Counted from the first letter of the stretch, positions 44,455 through 53,641 are shown. The stretch is DNA of 64,000 nucleotides from Myxococcales bacterium (GCA_903642325.1 CAHJWM010000003.1:1-64000), one strand, 5' to 3'. The notes: generated from the letters alone by a model not told the origin. Program-made: numbers and translations.

Positions 44455-45978
44455 CTAGCGGTGGACCACCACCAGCGTGGAAGGGCCGAGCCACGGCAGC
44501 CAGCGCACGCCGTGCCAACCCTTTGGCAGCGCCGGCTCGGTAAACTCGAACATGGCTCGACCGTCGATGGGTGACAGGTTCACGCAGCCACCGCTTTTGA
44601 ATTCGCCCCAGCTGTCGTGCCAATAAGCCGTATGCAGCGCGTGGGGCCCGCTGAAATTTTGCGTCCACGGCACGTCCGAATGGATCAACTCACCGGGTGC
44701 CTCCATGGTTGCGGTGGCGAACTTTCCGGAGATCGGAAACGTGCCGGTGGGCGTCAGCGCGTGTTCGATCGGATCCTCACCAGGTTTCGCGAAGCCGCCG
44801 CGCCCAGGCGAAATCAGCGTCGTGTATACCGGGTCCGTGCCCTCGTAGGCGATCAGGTAGCCGGCGGTCACCGCAACTTCGAGCCAGGTGGCGCGTCCCT
44901 TGGGCGCCGCGCCGGAGCCGTCTTGTTGACCGACGCTCGCTCCCCAAGGCGTCTTGGCTTGCGGGACGGGAAGCACGGCGTCACTTTCTTTGATCCACAG
45001 ATCGTCGCGTTTCGTGCGCAGGTAGTGGTCGCTGCCCGCAGTCTGATGCTCCTCACTCAGCTCGACGAAGCTGAGACGCGCAAAGCTGCTGCTCGCTAGC
45101 GTGAAATCGCCGTTGGCGGCGCGAACATACGCCGGTCTGTCCTTGGCTCGGAAGAATGCGAGTGGAAGCCGCGCGTCTCGACCCAGTCTGACGCCCTGAA
45201 ATTTGACGACCGGATATGGGGTGACGCGTGCCTTTGGCAGCCATTGGTAGTCGGCGCTCAGCAGAAAATCCTGACCCTGCACGCCGACCTCGTTGCTGTA
45301 CGCCACGGTCGAGCGGCGATGAAGCGATCTACGCGGCTCGTGAATTGCGAGCGGCAGGTCAGGAAGCTTGATCGAAGCACCGGGCAGCGCCAATGTGCTA
45401 TCGAGGCCGAGCGATTCACCATAACGATGCGGCCATGGCGAAGCGAGATTAGGCGCGTAGGGAAGCACGGCCCGGTAAACCGGGTCATTGGCGTTCAACG
45501 TGGCACGGTTGCCGTCTACGCACACGTAGCCCCGCGGCTCGATGGCGTACCATTCCGTGCAGCCCGGACCAGACATCGGTTTGCTACTCTTCAGCGCCAC
45601 CGAGCCGCCGGTCCACAGGTAGCCGATCCACTCTTTGCTCGCGTCCGGCTCCGGTCGAATCCACACGTAGCGCGTACGCGCGTAGACCCGTGGCCCTCCC
45701 TGGTCAGCGGCAAGCGGCGCTTCTTCTCGGGTGGGGGTGCGAGCCTCGATCGCCGTCATTGGAACGGACGCCGTCGCCTTGAATTGCGACTCGCTCAGTG
45801 CTGCGCCGCTGGAGGCGCCTGCGGGTACCGACCCGGTGCGCTTCGAGCTAGCGGCATGAGGCGCTTGGCGTTCGACGGCGTCCGGTGTGGCCAGGGCGCA
45901 GGCCTCGCCGAGCACTGCGCATACGACGAACCAAAGGGACTGCCGATGCTCACTTCCGACTAAACGCGACCGAACCAC
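44455..45978 (-). CDS. Exported L,D-transpeptidase (YkuD domain)
   Basis: This is a 507-residue exported protein. A signal peptide is visible near the N-terminus (SLWFVVCAVLGEACALA). The middle 300 residues have no recognised domain but contain aromatic and beta-rich repeats. The C-terminal YkuD domain carries the family pattern of a His (LHTAYWHD) and the catalytic Cys in SGGCVNLSP. Members form 3,3-crosslinks in peptidoglycan or attach proteins to it. GTG at 45978 is chosen because the only longer start is a TTG at 46056 that adds 26 basic residues before the signal peptide. It is divergent from the MutH gene. Confidence 0.83.
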   Translation of the reverse strand: MVRSRLVGSEHRQSLWFVVCAVLGEACALATPDAVERQAPHAASSKRTGSVPAGASSGAALSESQFKATASVPMTAIEARTPTREEAPLAADQGGPRVYARTRYVWIRPEPDASKEWIGYLWTGGSVALKSSKPMSGPGCTEWYAIEPRGYVCVDGNRATLNANDPVYRAVLPYAPNLASPWPHRYGESLGLDSTLALPGASIKLPDLPLAIHEPRRSLHRRSTVAYSNEVGVQGQDFLLSADYQWLPKARVTPYPVVKFQGVRLGRDARLPLAFFRAKDRPAYVRAANGDFTLASSSFARLSFVELSEEHQTAGSDHYLRTKRDDLWIKESDAVLPVPQAKTPWGASVGQQDGSGAAPKGRATWLEVAVTAGYLIAYEGTDPVYTTLISPGRGGFAKPGEDPIEHALTPTGTFPISGKFATATMEAPGELIHSDVPWTQNFSGPHALHTAYWHDSWGEFKSGGCVNLSPIDGRAMFEFTEPALPKGWHGVRWLPWLGPSTLVVVHR

Positions 45979-46149
45979 GTCCGAGGGTAGCGCGCATTTT
46001 AGACGCGGCCGGCTATTCTTTTGCGGATTCGCGCTGTACCGAGTGCGTGATACCAACGCAGGAGCTTGCTACGCCGGAACGCGCTCGTGACTACTCTTTT
46101 CGCCCCTGGCTCGCCTCGAGCTCGCGGCTCGTTGTCAGGAAGGAAGGGC

Positions 46150-46875
46150 GTGACGGTCCCGACCCGCGTTTGCGAGCCCCAGACCGAGGCCGAGCTGATC
46201 GCCCGCGCCCGCGCCCTCTCAGGTCTATCGTTCGCCGAGCTCGCCCAGCGTTTCTCGCTCATGGCTCCGCCCGATCTGCGGCGTGCCAAGGGCTTCGTGG
46301 GTGCATTGCTAGAACGGGCCCTCGGGGCGAGCGCGGGGTCGCGCGCGTTGCCCGACTTCGAGACGCTCGGCATCGAGCTAAAAACCCTGCCGGTCGACGG
46401 ACGCGGCCGGGCTCTCGAATCGACATTCGTGTGCACGATCCCGTTGGCCGAAATCGGCGAGGTCGAATGGCAAGCCTCGCGGGTACGGCGCAAGTTGAGC
46501 CGTGTGCTCTGGATCCCGGTCCAAGGCGAGCGCGAGATTGCGGTGCCCGAACGCCGCATCGGCGAACCACTCTTGTGGTCGCTCACGCCGGAAGTGGAAG
46601 CCAGGTTGCGCTTCGATTGGGAAGAGCTTGCCGGCATCATCGGCCGGGGTGACGTGGAATCGATCACCGGCCACATCGGGCGCTGCCTGCAGATTCGGCC
46701 TAAAGCCGCGGACTCACACGCCCGGCGCCGCGCTATCGACGCGGACGGCGTCGGCTTTGCCGCCTTGCCTCGCGGGTTTTACTTGCGTGCAAGCTTCACC
46801 AGCGAGATCGTGCGCGCGCATTACGCGCTCTCCTCTTACGACACTTCGTCGGGCAGCGGCGAGACCCCGACATGA
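46150..46875 (+). CDS. mutH: DNA mismatch repair endonuclease MutH homologue
   Basis: This is a 241-residue protein of the MutH/Sau3AI nuclease family. The block KGFVGALLERALGASAGSRALPDFETLGIELKTLPVD matches the E. coli MutH core closely, including the active-site Asp69, Glu76 and Lys78, which correspond to Asp70, Glu77 and Lys79 there. MutH cuts the unmethylated strand at hemimethylated GATC after MutS and MutL recognise a mismatch. No dam, mutS or mutL gene is in this window. GTG at 46150 is preferred because AGGAAGG lies just upstream and the resulting length fits (MutH has 229 residues). Earlier starts at 46087 and 46066 are possible. It overlaps the convergent lipoprotein gene by 40 nt. 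Confidence 0.85.
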   Translation: MTVPTRVCEPQTEAELIARARALSGLSFAELAQRFSLMAPPDLRRAKGFVGALLERALGASAGSRALPDFETLGIELKTLPVDGRGRALESTFVCTIPLAEIGEVEWQASRVRRKLSRVLWIPVQGEREIAVPERRIGEPLLWSLTPEVEARLRFDWEELAGIIGRGDVESITGHIGRCLQIRPKAADSHARRRAIDADGVGFAALPRGFYLRASFTSEIVRAHYALSSYDTSSGSGETPT

Positions 46876-47666
46876 ATGTGGTCGTAATGGTCTGCGTTGT
46901 CATCAGGCGTCAAATACTCGTGAAATAGCCCGCTATCGCGGAAACGGCGGGCGAACGCGTTGGCCACCGGGGCGTCTTCGGACCGCTCCGCGCCGAGCCC
47001 TTTGCGGAAGTCTTGCCGCACTTCGTAGTGTACGCCGAGTCGCGTGAAGCCATGCATATCGAGGGCTAGGCCATAAGCGTGCAGGCTGACACGACCCTTG
47101 TTGCTCAGGCGGTACACGTAGGCGCCCGAGAAGCGTATCTCGGTCACGCCGAAGTTGGAAAGGTCCGGCCCGATCAGGCTCAATGCCAAAATCAAACGGC
47201 AGTCGGCGATCAATTGGCCGTTCGCCCCCGAATAGTAGCGGACCCCGCCGATCTCGCCAGCCACGACGATGGGCGTCTTCACGCCCAGCTCCCGCTCGAG
47301 CGTTCGAAAGTGAACGCCGCGCTCAGTCAGGCGTGCCAAGCAGTCGGTGCCGCCCGGTAAGATCGAGCGCAGCTCGTTTCGGGCGCGCGGTCGCGGTACG
47401 TCCCCGAGGGTCTTCGCAAAGACGGAGGACGGCGCCGCCGCGGCGATCTTAACTGGGCTCGGGCGGCGCGCGGCAATTGCGTCAGGCGTCCGTAGCGGGC
47501 TCGAGTGCACCGCTTGCCGCGAAAGTGCGCGGGGCGGCCAGTCGTAGTTTGCGGGCACCACCCAGCCCTCGCCGACCGTTGGGGGATAACTTGCGACGTT
47601 TGCCTCGCGCGCGCAGCCACTCAGCGCGGTCAGGGCAAGGGTCACGAGCGAGGCTTTCCCGTTCAC
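46836..47666 (-). CDS. Extensin-like/M15-like lipoprotein
   Basis: This is a 276-residue predicted lipoprotein with lipobox LTALSGC after a hydrophobic start. About 90 Pro/Ala-rich residues follow, then an extensin-type C-terminal domain. That domain resembles zinc D-Ala-D-Ala peptidases of the M15/LAS group, with SLHAYGLALDMHG (His-x6-Asp) and DHIHVG (His-x-His). It may cleave peptidoglycan peptides or only bind the wall. GTG at 47666 is chosen as it puts the lipobox close to the N-terminus; the longer frame to 47891 begins with arginine-rich residues. It overlaps mutH on the opposite strand by 40 nt. Confidence 0.72.
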   Translation of the reverse strand: MNGKASLVTLALTALSGCAREANVASYPPTVGEGWVVPANYDWPPRALSRQAVHSSPLRTPDAIAARRPSPVKIAAAAPSSVFAKTLGDVPRPRARNELRSILPGGTDCLARLTERGVHFRTLERELGVKTPIVVAGEIGGVRYYSGANGQLIADCRLILALSLIGPDLSNFGVTEIRFSGAYVYRLSNKGRVSLHAYGLALDMHGFTRLGVHYEVRQDFRKGLGAERSEDAPVANAFARRFRDSGLFHEYLTPDDNADHYDHIHVGVSPLPDEVS

Positions 47667-47761
47667 GCCCGAAATTGTGCCAGCGAGTCCAGGCTCCGGG
47701 CCAAGATTTGAGCGTTCGGTGAGGTGCCGGTCGGTTCGACGTGGCGATCTCGCCCGGCGGC

Positions 47762-48916
47762 TCAGGCATCGCTGCCACGGTCGGCTTGCTCGATCAGAAA
47801 AGGAGCGTGCGTGAATTGTCGGACTACTTCCGTCGCGTAGCTTCCGGAGGGCAGCGAGAACGCGAGCTCGAGCCTTCCCACCGCTGACCAACGCAGCTCC
47901 AGCTGCTCGACCTTGGCGATCAAATCTCGGCGGGTTCCGGGCGCCATGCGCGCAAGCTTCGCTCGCGCTTCTTCGCTCAACCCGAGCTCATTTATCACCG
48001 ATAGCTCGAGCGCCGCTGCGTCGGCCGATGTGGAACGCGCCTTGGGACCGAAAATTGGACCGGTCAGGTGGACGTCGCCGCTGGCCAGCCGCGGTTGCTC
48101 CCCCGCCACGTCCTCGACCGCGAACATTGCGCCCGCGTTGTTCAGGCGCACGACCTCGCCCAGCATGAGCTGACCGAGACCGCGCGCTCGACGTGCGGAA
48201 AAGTAGCGATTGAAAACCTCGGCTTGGATCACGCTTGGGTAAAGCTTGGTCAAAAAGCGGGGCAGCCCATGCAACTTCGCGCCCTCGGCGAGCCAGCCCA
48301 TGGCTTGGCGCAGGCCGTCCCCAGCTCGCCCAAAGCGCTGGCCGCCGTAGTAATTGTACAAGCCGAAGGTGCGCAGCACATCGGCCACGGGCAAGGCCTT
48401 CTCGAGTGCGGACGAGTCGGCCGTGACGAGGGTGATGCGGAAGCGATTGCCCAAGAGGTGGCCAGTGCGGAGCTTGTTGCCGTGTCGCGTATGCTCGACG
48501 ATGCTTACCCCTTCCGGTAATTGCCAGTCGCTCGGCGGTCTCGCCTTTAATGGCAGCGACAGCCACTGCCGTGTCACGGCGTGCTTGTCTTTCAGCCCGG
48601 CATAGCCCACATCGCGTTCGTCGACGCCGGCGGCTCGAGTCACCGCACGCAACATGGCGGGCGTCGTGAAGCCGCGCTTCTCGACCCGCACATACAGATG
48701 CTCGCCTTCGCCGCTGTGAGCGTAGAGCGGCACTTCGTCGACCACGAAGTCCTCCGGCTCCGGACCGATGTGGGCGGCGAGGGCGGGCAGATCAGGGCTG
48801 ATCAGCCCGGGTTCGTGGGGCGCAATTCCGGAAATTGCGAAGCTCTCGGGCGAGGCCGTCATCGGCGTGGCGCAGCGTCGCATCATTTTTATGAGCGCGC
48901 AGCGCGCCCCGTTCAT
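47762..48916 (-). CDS. truD: tRNA pseudouridine(13) synthase TruD
   Basis: This is a protein of up to 384 residues that converts U13 of tRNA to pseudouridine. It shows the family signatures PEDFVVDEVPLY, VGYAGLKDKHAVTRQW with the catalytic Asp110, RHGNKLRTGHLLGNRF, FGLYNYYGGQRFG and QAEVFNRYFSARR. All core motifs are intact. No start has a clear ribosome-binding site; ATGs at 48916, 48886 and 48862 are all possible, and the later ones give an N-terminus closer to E. coli TruD. It lies 95 nt upstream of the extensin-like gene on the same strand. Confidence 0.93.
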   Translation of the reverse strand: MNGARCALIKMMRRCATPMTASPESFAISGIAPHEPGLISPDLPALAAHIGPEPEDFVVDEVPLYAHSGEGEHLYVRVEKRGFTTPAMLRAVTRAAGVDERDVGYAGLKDKHAVTRQWLSLPLKARPPSDWQLPEGVSIVEHTRHGNKLRTGHLLGNRFRITLVTADSSALEKALPVADVLRTFGLYNYYGGQRFGRAGDGLRQAMGWLAEGAKLHGLPRFLTKLYPSVIQAEVFNRYFSARRARGLGQLMLGEVVRLNNAGAMFAVEDVAGEQPRLASGDVHLTGPIFGPKARSTSADAAALELSVINELGLSEEARAKLARMAPGTRRDLIAKVEQLELRWSAVGRLELAFSLPSGSYATEVVRQFTHAPFLIEQADRGSDA

Positions 48917-49026
48917 TAAAAGGCGCAGGGATCCGGCCAGGCGGCTCGAACCTGTGCGTCGGGGCCCCGGATTCTGAGGCTTTCGCTTGACCTGGGCGGA
49001 GGCGGGGCGGGAGAGTCGATATCGGA

Positions 49027-50259
49027 GTGAGCACTCATGCGCCGCATGCCAAGCCCAAAACGGGCCTCGTGCTGTCCGGCGGCGGCATGCGCGGTGCCTA
49101 TGAGGTCGGCATCGTCGCGGGCATCATGGAGGTTCTGGATCCGGAGCCCGGTTCGGACCCAGTATTCCAGATTTTTGCGGGAACCTCGGTAGGGGCGATC
49201 AACGCCACCTACTTGGCTTCGAACTCGGCGCATGCCGACCACGGCGTGGAGCGCTTGGCCGAGGTTTGGAACAGCCTGCGGCTCGAGGACCACGCGCGCT
49301 TTCGTCCCTTCGGCTTGCTCCGCCTGCCCGAATCATTGGCCCGCTTTCGATCTAAGCCGAGCGAGAGCTCAGGCAGCTCGCTGCTCGACTCGCGCGGTAT
49401 CGAGGTGCTGGTGCGCAGGAGCATCGACTGGGCGAAGCTGCACGAGAACATCGACCAGGGCAGGATCGACGCCGTAATGGTGGCGGCGCTGCACGTGCTC
49501 TCGGGCCGTACCACGCTGTTTACCGAGCGCGCCCCCCACTGCCGAATCGAGCCCACGCTCGACGAGCGCAAAGTAACGTCATTCGAGCCCATCACGGCGG
49601 ACCACGTGCTGGCATCGGCGGCGATCCCGCTGCTGTTTCCCACGCGGCGCATCGGTCAGCACTACTACTGTGACGGCGGCCTGCGCTTCAACACGCCGAT
49701 CGCGCCCGCGATCCGCGCGGGTGCCGAGCGGCTCGTGATCGTGTCGGTCCGTCACGAGCGCTCACAACGTGAAATAGCCGCCGCCGAGCATGCCGATGCG
49801 GGCAAGGGCGGAGAGCTAAGCTCGGTGTTCTTGATTGGCAAGCTCCTGAACGCGCTGCTACTCGACCCAGTTGCGTACGACCTGCAAGTGCTCGAGCGCC
49901 TGAACCAGGTGATGGAGGTGCTGGAGGAGACGCTTGACGGCGACGATTTAGAGCGCATTCAAAGAGTGTGGATCCAGCATCGCGGCGCGCCTTACCGTCG
50001 CTTGAAAAAGCTGGTATTCCAGCCGTCTCAAGATCTAGGCCGAGTGGCGGGCGAGTTCATAAAAAGGTCGCTAAAAACCAGCAACCTTCGACCCGTAGCC
50101 CGGTACATCATCGAAAAATTCGCCAGCGACGCACCGGAGCCGGAGGCGGACTGGGCATCGTATTTGCTGTTCGACGGCAGTTTCGCCCACGAGCTGATCG
50201 AGATCGGCCGGCAGGACGCCCGGGCGCAGGCCGACAAGATTCGGGAATTTTTCCGCTAG
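49027..50259 (+). CDS. Patatin-like phospholipase
   Basis: This is a 410-residue lipid acyl hydrolase of the patatin family. The oxyanion motif is GGGMRG at 18-23, the catalytic Ser54 is in GTSVG, and the Asp of the dyad is in YCDGGLRFNTPI. It should be active on phospholipids or galactolipid-like esters. The C-terminal 170 residues are helical and charged, with no further domain recognised. It has no signal peptide, so it is likely cytoplasmic or peripheral. GTG at 49027 starts the gene. An 8-bp perfect hairpin lies 21 nt after the stop. Confidence 0.9.
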   Translation: MSTHAPHAKPKTGLVLSGGGMRGAYEVGIVAGIMEVLDPEPGSDPVFQIFAGTSVGAINATYLASNSAHADHGVERLAEVWNSLRLEDHARFRPFGLLRLPESLARFRSKPSESSGSSLLDSRGIEVLVRRSIDWAKLHENIDQGRIDAVMVAALHVLSGRTTLFTERAPHCRIEPTLDERKVTSFEPITADHVLASAAIPLLFPTRRIGQHYYCDGGLRFNTPIAPAIRAGAERLVIVSVRHERSQREIAAAEHADAGKGGELSSVFLIGKLLNALLLDPVAYDLQVLERLNQVMEVLEETLDGDDLERIQRVWIQHRGAPYRRLKKLVFQPSQDLGRVAGEFIKRSLKTSNLRPVARYIIEKFASDAPEPEADWASYLLFDGSFAHELIEIGRQDARAQADKIREFFR

Positions 50260-50280
50260 ACCCAGGCGCTACCGGGGTGT

Positions 50281-50297
50281 CCTCGGCAGTGCCGAGG
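50281..50297 (+). terminator. Candidate terminator after the patatin gene
   Basis: CCTCGGCA at 50281-50288 and TGCCGAGG at 50290-50297 flank a single G, with outer CTACC/GGTAG pairing extending the stem. There is no strong T run, so it would be an imperfect intrinsic terminator. Confidence 0.4.
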
Positions 50298-50341
50298 GTA
50301 GTGGCCGCTTTCGCCGGGCCGGGCAGGAATGAATCTTTGCC

Positions 50342-50359
50342 GCCGGGTGTTCACCCGGC
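50342..50359. promoter_or_regulatory. Perfect 18-bp palindrome in the htrA leader
   Basis: GCCGGGTG at 50342-50349 and CACCCGGC at 50352-50359 are exact reverse complements separated by TT. It lies 36 nt before the HtrA start codon. Placement in the leader suggests an operator or a hairpin affecting expression; it is not clearly a terminator since no T run follows. Confidence 0.4.
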
Positions 50360-50395
50360 ACGCGGCATGGTGCCCGCGCAGATTGAGGAAAAGCG

Positions 50396-51853
50396 ATGCT
50401 CACTCGGCCATTGACCAATCCCTTGTTCCTGATCGCGGCTTGCGCGGTCGCGTCCGGCGGTTGCGCCAAATCCGCCAACGCACAGATGCACCCGGAGATC
50501 GCCGCCGAAACCAAAGTAACGGCGCCGGTTACCGTGCTGCCGAACCCGCTCTTGGCCCACACCGGCGCGGAGTCCATCGCCGACATCACGGCCCGCGTGC
50601 TGCCGTCGGTGGTGAATATCTCGATGACCAAGGTCACCAAGATGTCGGGTTCCGGAAGTTTTCTGCCTTTCTTTGGCAACCAAGGCCAGGAAGATCGTCG
50701 TGAACAAGGCATGGGTTCGGGAGTGATCGTTTCGAAAGACGGTTACGTGCTGACGAACAACCACGTCGTGGCCGACGCGCAGGAAATCAAAGTCACGACC
50801 TCCGATCGGCACAACTACGATGCGACCATCGTCGGCACCGATCCCAAGAGCGATCTGGCTGTCATCAAAATCAAGGGCTCCGTCGGCAACCTCACACCGG
50901 TGGAGTTCGGTGACTCGGGTCGTCTTCGTTTGGGCGACATCGTTTTGGCCATCGGCAATCCGTTTGGAGTCGGCCAGACCGTCACGATGGGGATCGTCTC
51001 TGCCAAAGGCCGTTCGGATCTCGGCATCGAGGCATATGAAGACTTCATCCAAACCGACGCGGCGATCAACCCCGGCAACTCTGGCGGCGCCTTGATCAAC
51101 AGTGAAGGTCAGCTGGTTGGCATCAACACCGCGATCTTGTCGCGTAGCGGCGGCTACCAAGGCATCGGTTTTGCCATTCCGAGCAACATGGCCGCGCCGA
51201 TCATGGATAGTCTGAAGAAAACCGGCAAAGTCGTGCGCGGTTGGCTAGGCGTCGCGATCCAAGACGTCGATCAAGAGTTGGCCGACGCCATGAAGCTGCC
51301 GAGCGCCACCGGCATTCTCTTGTCCGACGTGAAGCCGGGCACGCCGGCCGCCAAGGCCGGCCTGGCTCGGGGGGACGTAGTGCTCAAGGTCGACGGCAAG
51401 GTCGTCGATACCAGTGGGCAGTTTCGGAACATGATCGCCGCCAGTGGCGCGCGTCACACCGTGCACCTCGACTTGGTGCGCGAAGCAAAGGCTACGGCCG
51501 CCGACGTGCAGCTCGGTGAAATGCCCGAGGCCGAGGCCACGGCGGCGGCGGGGCCGAGCTCCGCTCAAGGCGGGGCGCTGGACGGCATCGTGCTCGAGAA
51601 CCTCAGTCCGCAAACGCGGAGCGCGTTCGAGATCGACGACAGCGTCAGGCAAGGCGTAGTCGTCACGCGCCTCGATCCGCAGAGCAGCGCCGCCCGGGCC
51701 GGTTTGCGACCAGGCGACGTGGTGCTGGAGGTCAATCGCACTCGGATCGGATCGCCCCAACAATTTCAGGAGCTTTACGCGAAGTCCAAGAGCCGCGTCC
51801 TACTACTCGTGAATCGCCGCGGCAGCACGACGTTCCTGGTCATCAAAGGCTGA
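50396..51853 (+). CDS. HtrA/DegP-type periplasmic serine protease
   Basis: This is a 485-residue stress protease and chaperone. A lipoprotein-like signal peptide (FLIAACAVASGGC, Cys23) precedes the trypsin-like domain with His123 in LTNNHVV, Asp153 in KSDLAVI and Ser229 in NPGNSGGAL, an intact triad. Two PDZ domains follow: about 250-370 (GWLGVAIQDVDQEL, GTPAAKAGLARGDVVLKVDG) and about 400-480 (VVTRLDPQSSAARAGLRPGDVVLEVNR). The layout is that of DegP. The ATG at 50396 has GAGGAAAAG upstream. A Gln/Gly-rich loop before the His resembles the LA loop of DegP. Confidence 0.92.
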   Translation: MLTRPLTNPLFLIAACAVASGGCAKSANAQMHPEIAAETKVTAPVTVLPNPLLAHTGAESIADITARVLPSVVNISMTKVTKMSGSGSFLPFFGNQGQEDRREQGMGSGVIVSKDGYVLTNNHVVADAQEIKVTTSDRHNYDATIVGTDPKSDLAVIKIKGSVGNLTPVEFGDSGRLRLGDIVLAIGNPFGVGQTVTMGIVSAKGRSDLGIEAYEDFIQTDAAINPGNSGGALINSEGQLVGINTAILSRSGGYQGIGFAIPSNMAAPIMDSLKKTGKVVRGWLGVAIQDVDQELADAMKLPSATGILLSDVKPGTPAAKAGLARGDVVLKVDGKVVDTSGQFRNMIAASGARHTVHLDLVREAKATAADVQLGEMPEAEATAAAGPSSAQGGALDGIVLENLSPQTRSAFEIDDSVRQGVVVTRLDPQSSAARAGLRPGDVVLEVNRTRIGSPQQFQELYAKSKSRVLLLVNRRGSTTFLVIKG

Positions 51854-51943
51854 AGCAGAACGCCGCCGAATGCGCGAATCCGCGCGGACCTGCGGGTTGG
51901 TCGTACCCAGGCCGCGCACTAGGCGCTAGCATGCCACCGCCAC

Positions 51944-53572
51944 ATGTCCGACCTGAGGCCCGCTTCGTCGTCGATCTCCGAGGGGTCGGCGCGGCCGGTT
52001 TCGGTTCCCAGTTTGCCGCGCGCGCCGCAGAGCAGTTTAGCTGCGGTGAACCCGCGGGTCTGCCCGGCATGCGGCGCGCGCTATCCGGCGGATTTTCGGG
52101 TTTGTCCCCGCGATGCGACACCGCTCGAGGATGCACCGAGTGACGAGGATCCACTGGTGGGTCAGCTTCTCGATGGCAACTACGAGGTCGTGCGCGTGAT
52201 CGGCGAGGGTGGCATGGGGCGCGTGTACGAGGCACGGCACACGAGGCTCCAGACCAAGCGCTTCGCGGTCAAGCTCTTGCATCACGAGCTTGCGCGTGAG
52301 CCCGAGGTCGTGACGCGTTTCCAGCGCGAAGCCGAGGCCGCCAGCGTGCTCACGCACCCCAACGTGGTCGGTGTGTACGACGTCAACACCAGCGCCGACG
52401 GGCGGCCCTACATCGTTGCCGAGCTGCTCGAGGGCGAGGAGCTCGGCAAGTATCTAGATCGGCTCGGCAAGCTCCCGGTGATCGAGGCCGTGCATGTCGT
52501 ACGCCAGGTCTGTCACGCGCTGGCCGCGGCCCATGCCGCTGGCATCGTGCACCGTGACGTAAAACCGGAAAACGTGTTCTTGGCCGGTCCGAACGCCACG
52601 GTGAAGGTGCTGGACTTCGGTATTTCCAAGGTCTCGGAGGTGAGCGACGGCTTGACCAAAACCGGCGCCGTGATGGGCACGCCCGACTACACGGCGCCCG
52701 AGCAGGCACGTGGCGACCGTGTGGACGCGCGCGCGGACATCTACGCCGTGGGCGCGATCCTGTACCGCGCGCTCACCGGGCGAAAGCCGTTCAACGGCAA
52801 CGACCCGATGGCGATCCTCACCGCTGTATTGACCCAAGAGCCCGAGCGCCCATCCACGCTCGAACCTTCTATCCCGCTCGCCTTGGAGCTCATCGTGCAG
52901 CGCACCATGGCCAAAGCGCCGAAGGAACGCTTCGCGAGTATGGAGTTATTGGAGCAGGCGCTCGCGCCCTTCGACGCGGTGGCTGGGCCGGAGAGCGCCG
53001 TCTCGCCCGTGTTCGTCGTTCCCGCCAGCGGCTCCGGTGGCACGCTGTTCGAGGAAGCGGCTCGCACGTTACTCGCCACGCCGGAGCCCGGATCCATGCA
53101 AGAAGCGCTGGAAGAAACCTCGCGCAGCGTGCGACTTGCACGTCCGAGTCTGGTTTTCTTCACGTCCTTGGGCTTGTTCTGGGGCTTCGTGAACTTGGTG
53201 GTCATCGCGGCCGGCCTCGTGCGCTTGGTGCGAGGCACAGACCTCAGTACGGCGGAAGTCATGTTGTCGTTGATCGGCGTGTTCGCGACACTTGCCACCC
53301 CCGCGCTGCTTTGGATTCGTCACGTTCGGCGTGAGGTCTGGCCGAGCACGCCGCGCTCCCTCGAGATGTCGCTCCGGCTGCGGCGTTCGGTTCTTTATAG
53401 CGCCGCCTCCTATGGCCTTGCGGCCGTCCTCGTACAGCTCTTCGAAGGCGTGGTCGGACGGAACGGCCTGGGCATCGCTCGCCCCGGTTGGTCGCTGTTC
53501 GCGTTCGGCGTTGCCCTCATCGTGGGGATGCTGACCTGGCTGGCTTCGCGCTCTCGAGCGCGCCAGCCCTGA
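51944..53572 (+). CDS. Ser/Thr protein kinase with N-terminal Cys motif and membrane domain
   Basis: This is a 542-residue Hanks-type kinase. Residues 38-60 contain CPAC at 40-43 and a third Cys54, a zinc-ribbon-like motif in which the fourth ligand position is Asp57; this form is common in myxobacterial kinases. The kinase domain (about 80-345) is intact: GEGGMGRVYEA, FAVKLL, IVHRDVKPENVFL, VLDFGISK and GTPDYTAPEQA. The C-terminal part has four predicted transmembrane helices (about 405-425, 437-458, 480-500, 515-535). The ATG is at 51944. It starts about 90 nt after the protease gene; a shared promoter is possible. Confidence 0.9.
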   Translation: MSDLRPASSSISEGSARPVSVPSLPRAPQSSLAAVNPRVCPACGARYPADFRVCPRDATPLEDAPSDEDPLVGQLLDGNYEVVRVIGEGGMGRVYEARHTRLQTKRFAVKLLHHELAREPEVVTRFQREAEAASVLTHPNVVGVYDVNTSADGRPYIVAELLEGEELGKYLDRLGKLPVIEAVHVVRQVCHALAAAHAAGIVHRDVKPENVFLAGPNATVKVLDFGISKVSEVSDGLTKTGAVMGTPDYTAPEQARGDRVDARADIYAVGAILYRALTGRKPFNGNDPMAILTAVLTQEPERPSTLEPSIPLALELIVQRTMAKAPKERFASMELLEQALAPFDAVAGPESAVSPVFVVPASGSGGTLFEEAARTLLATPEPGSMQEALEETSRSVRLARPSLVFFTSLGLFWGFVNLVVIAAGLVRLVRGTDLSTAEVMLSLIGVFATLATPALLWIRHVRREVWPSTPRSLEMSLRLRRSVLYSAASYGLAAVLVQLFEGVVGRNGLGIARPGWSLFAFGVALIVGMLTWLASRSRARQP

Positions 53573-53641
53573 CCTCATGCTGCGGCCACGAGCGGTCGCT
53601 GGCGAACGACGAGCTCGAGTCGAAACAGACCGAACGCGACG

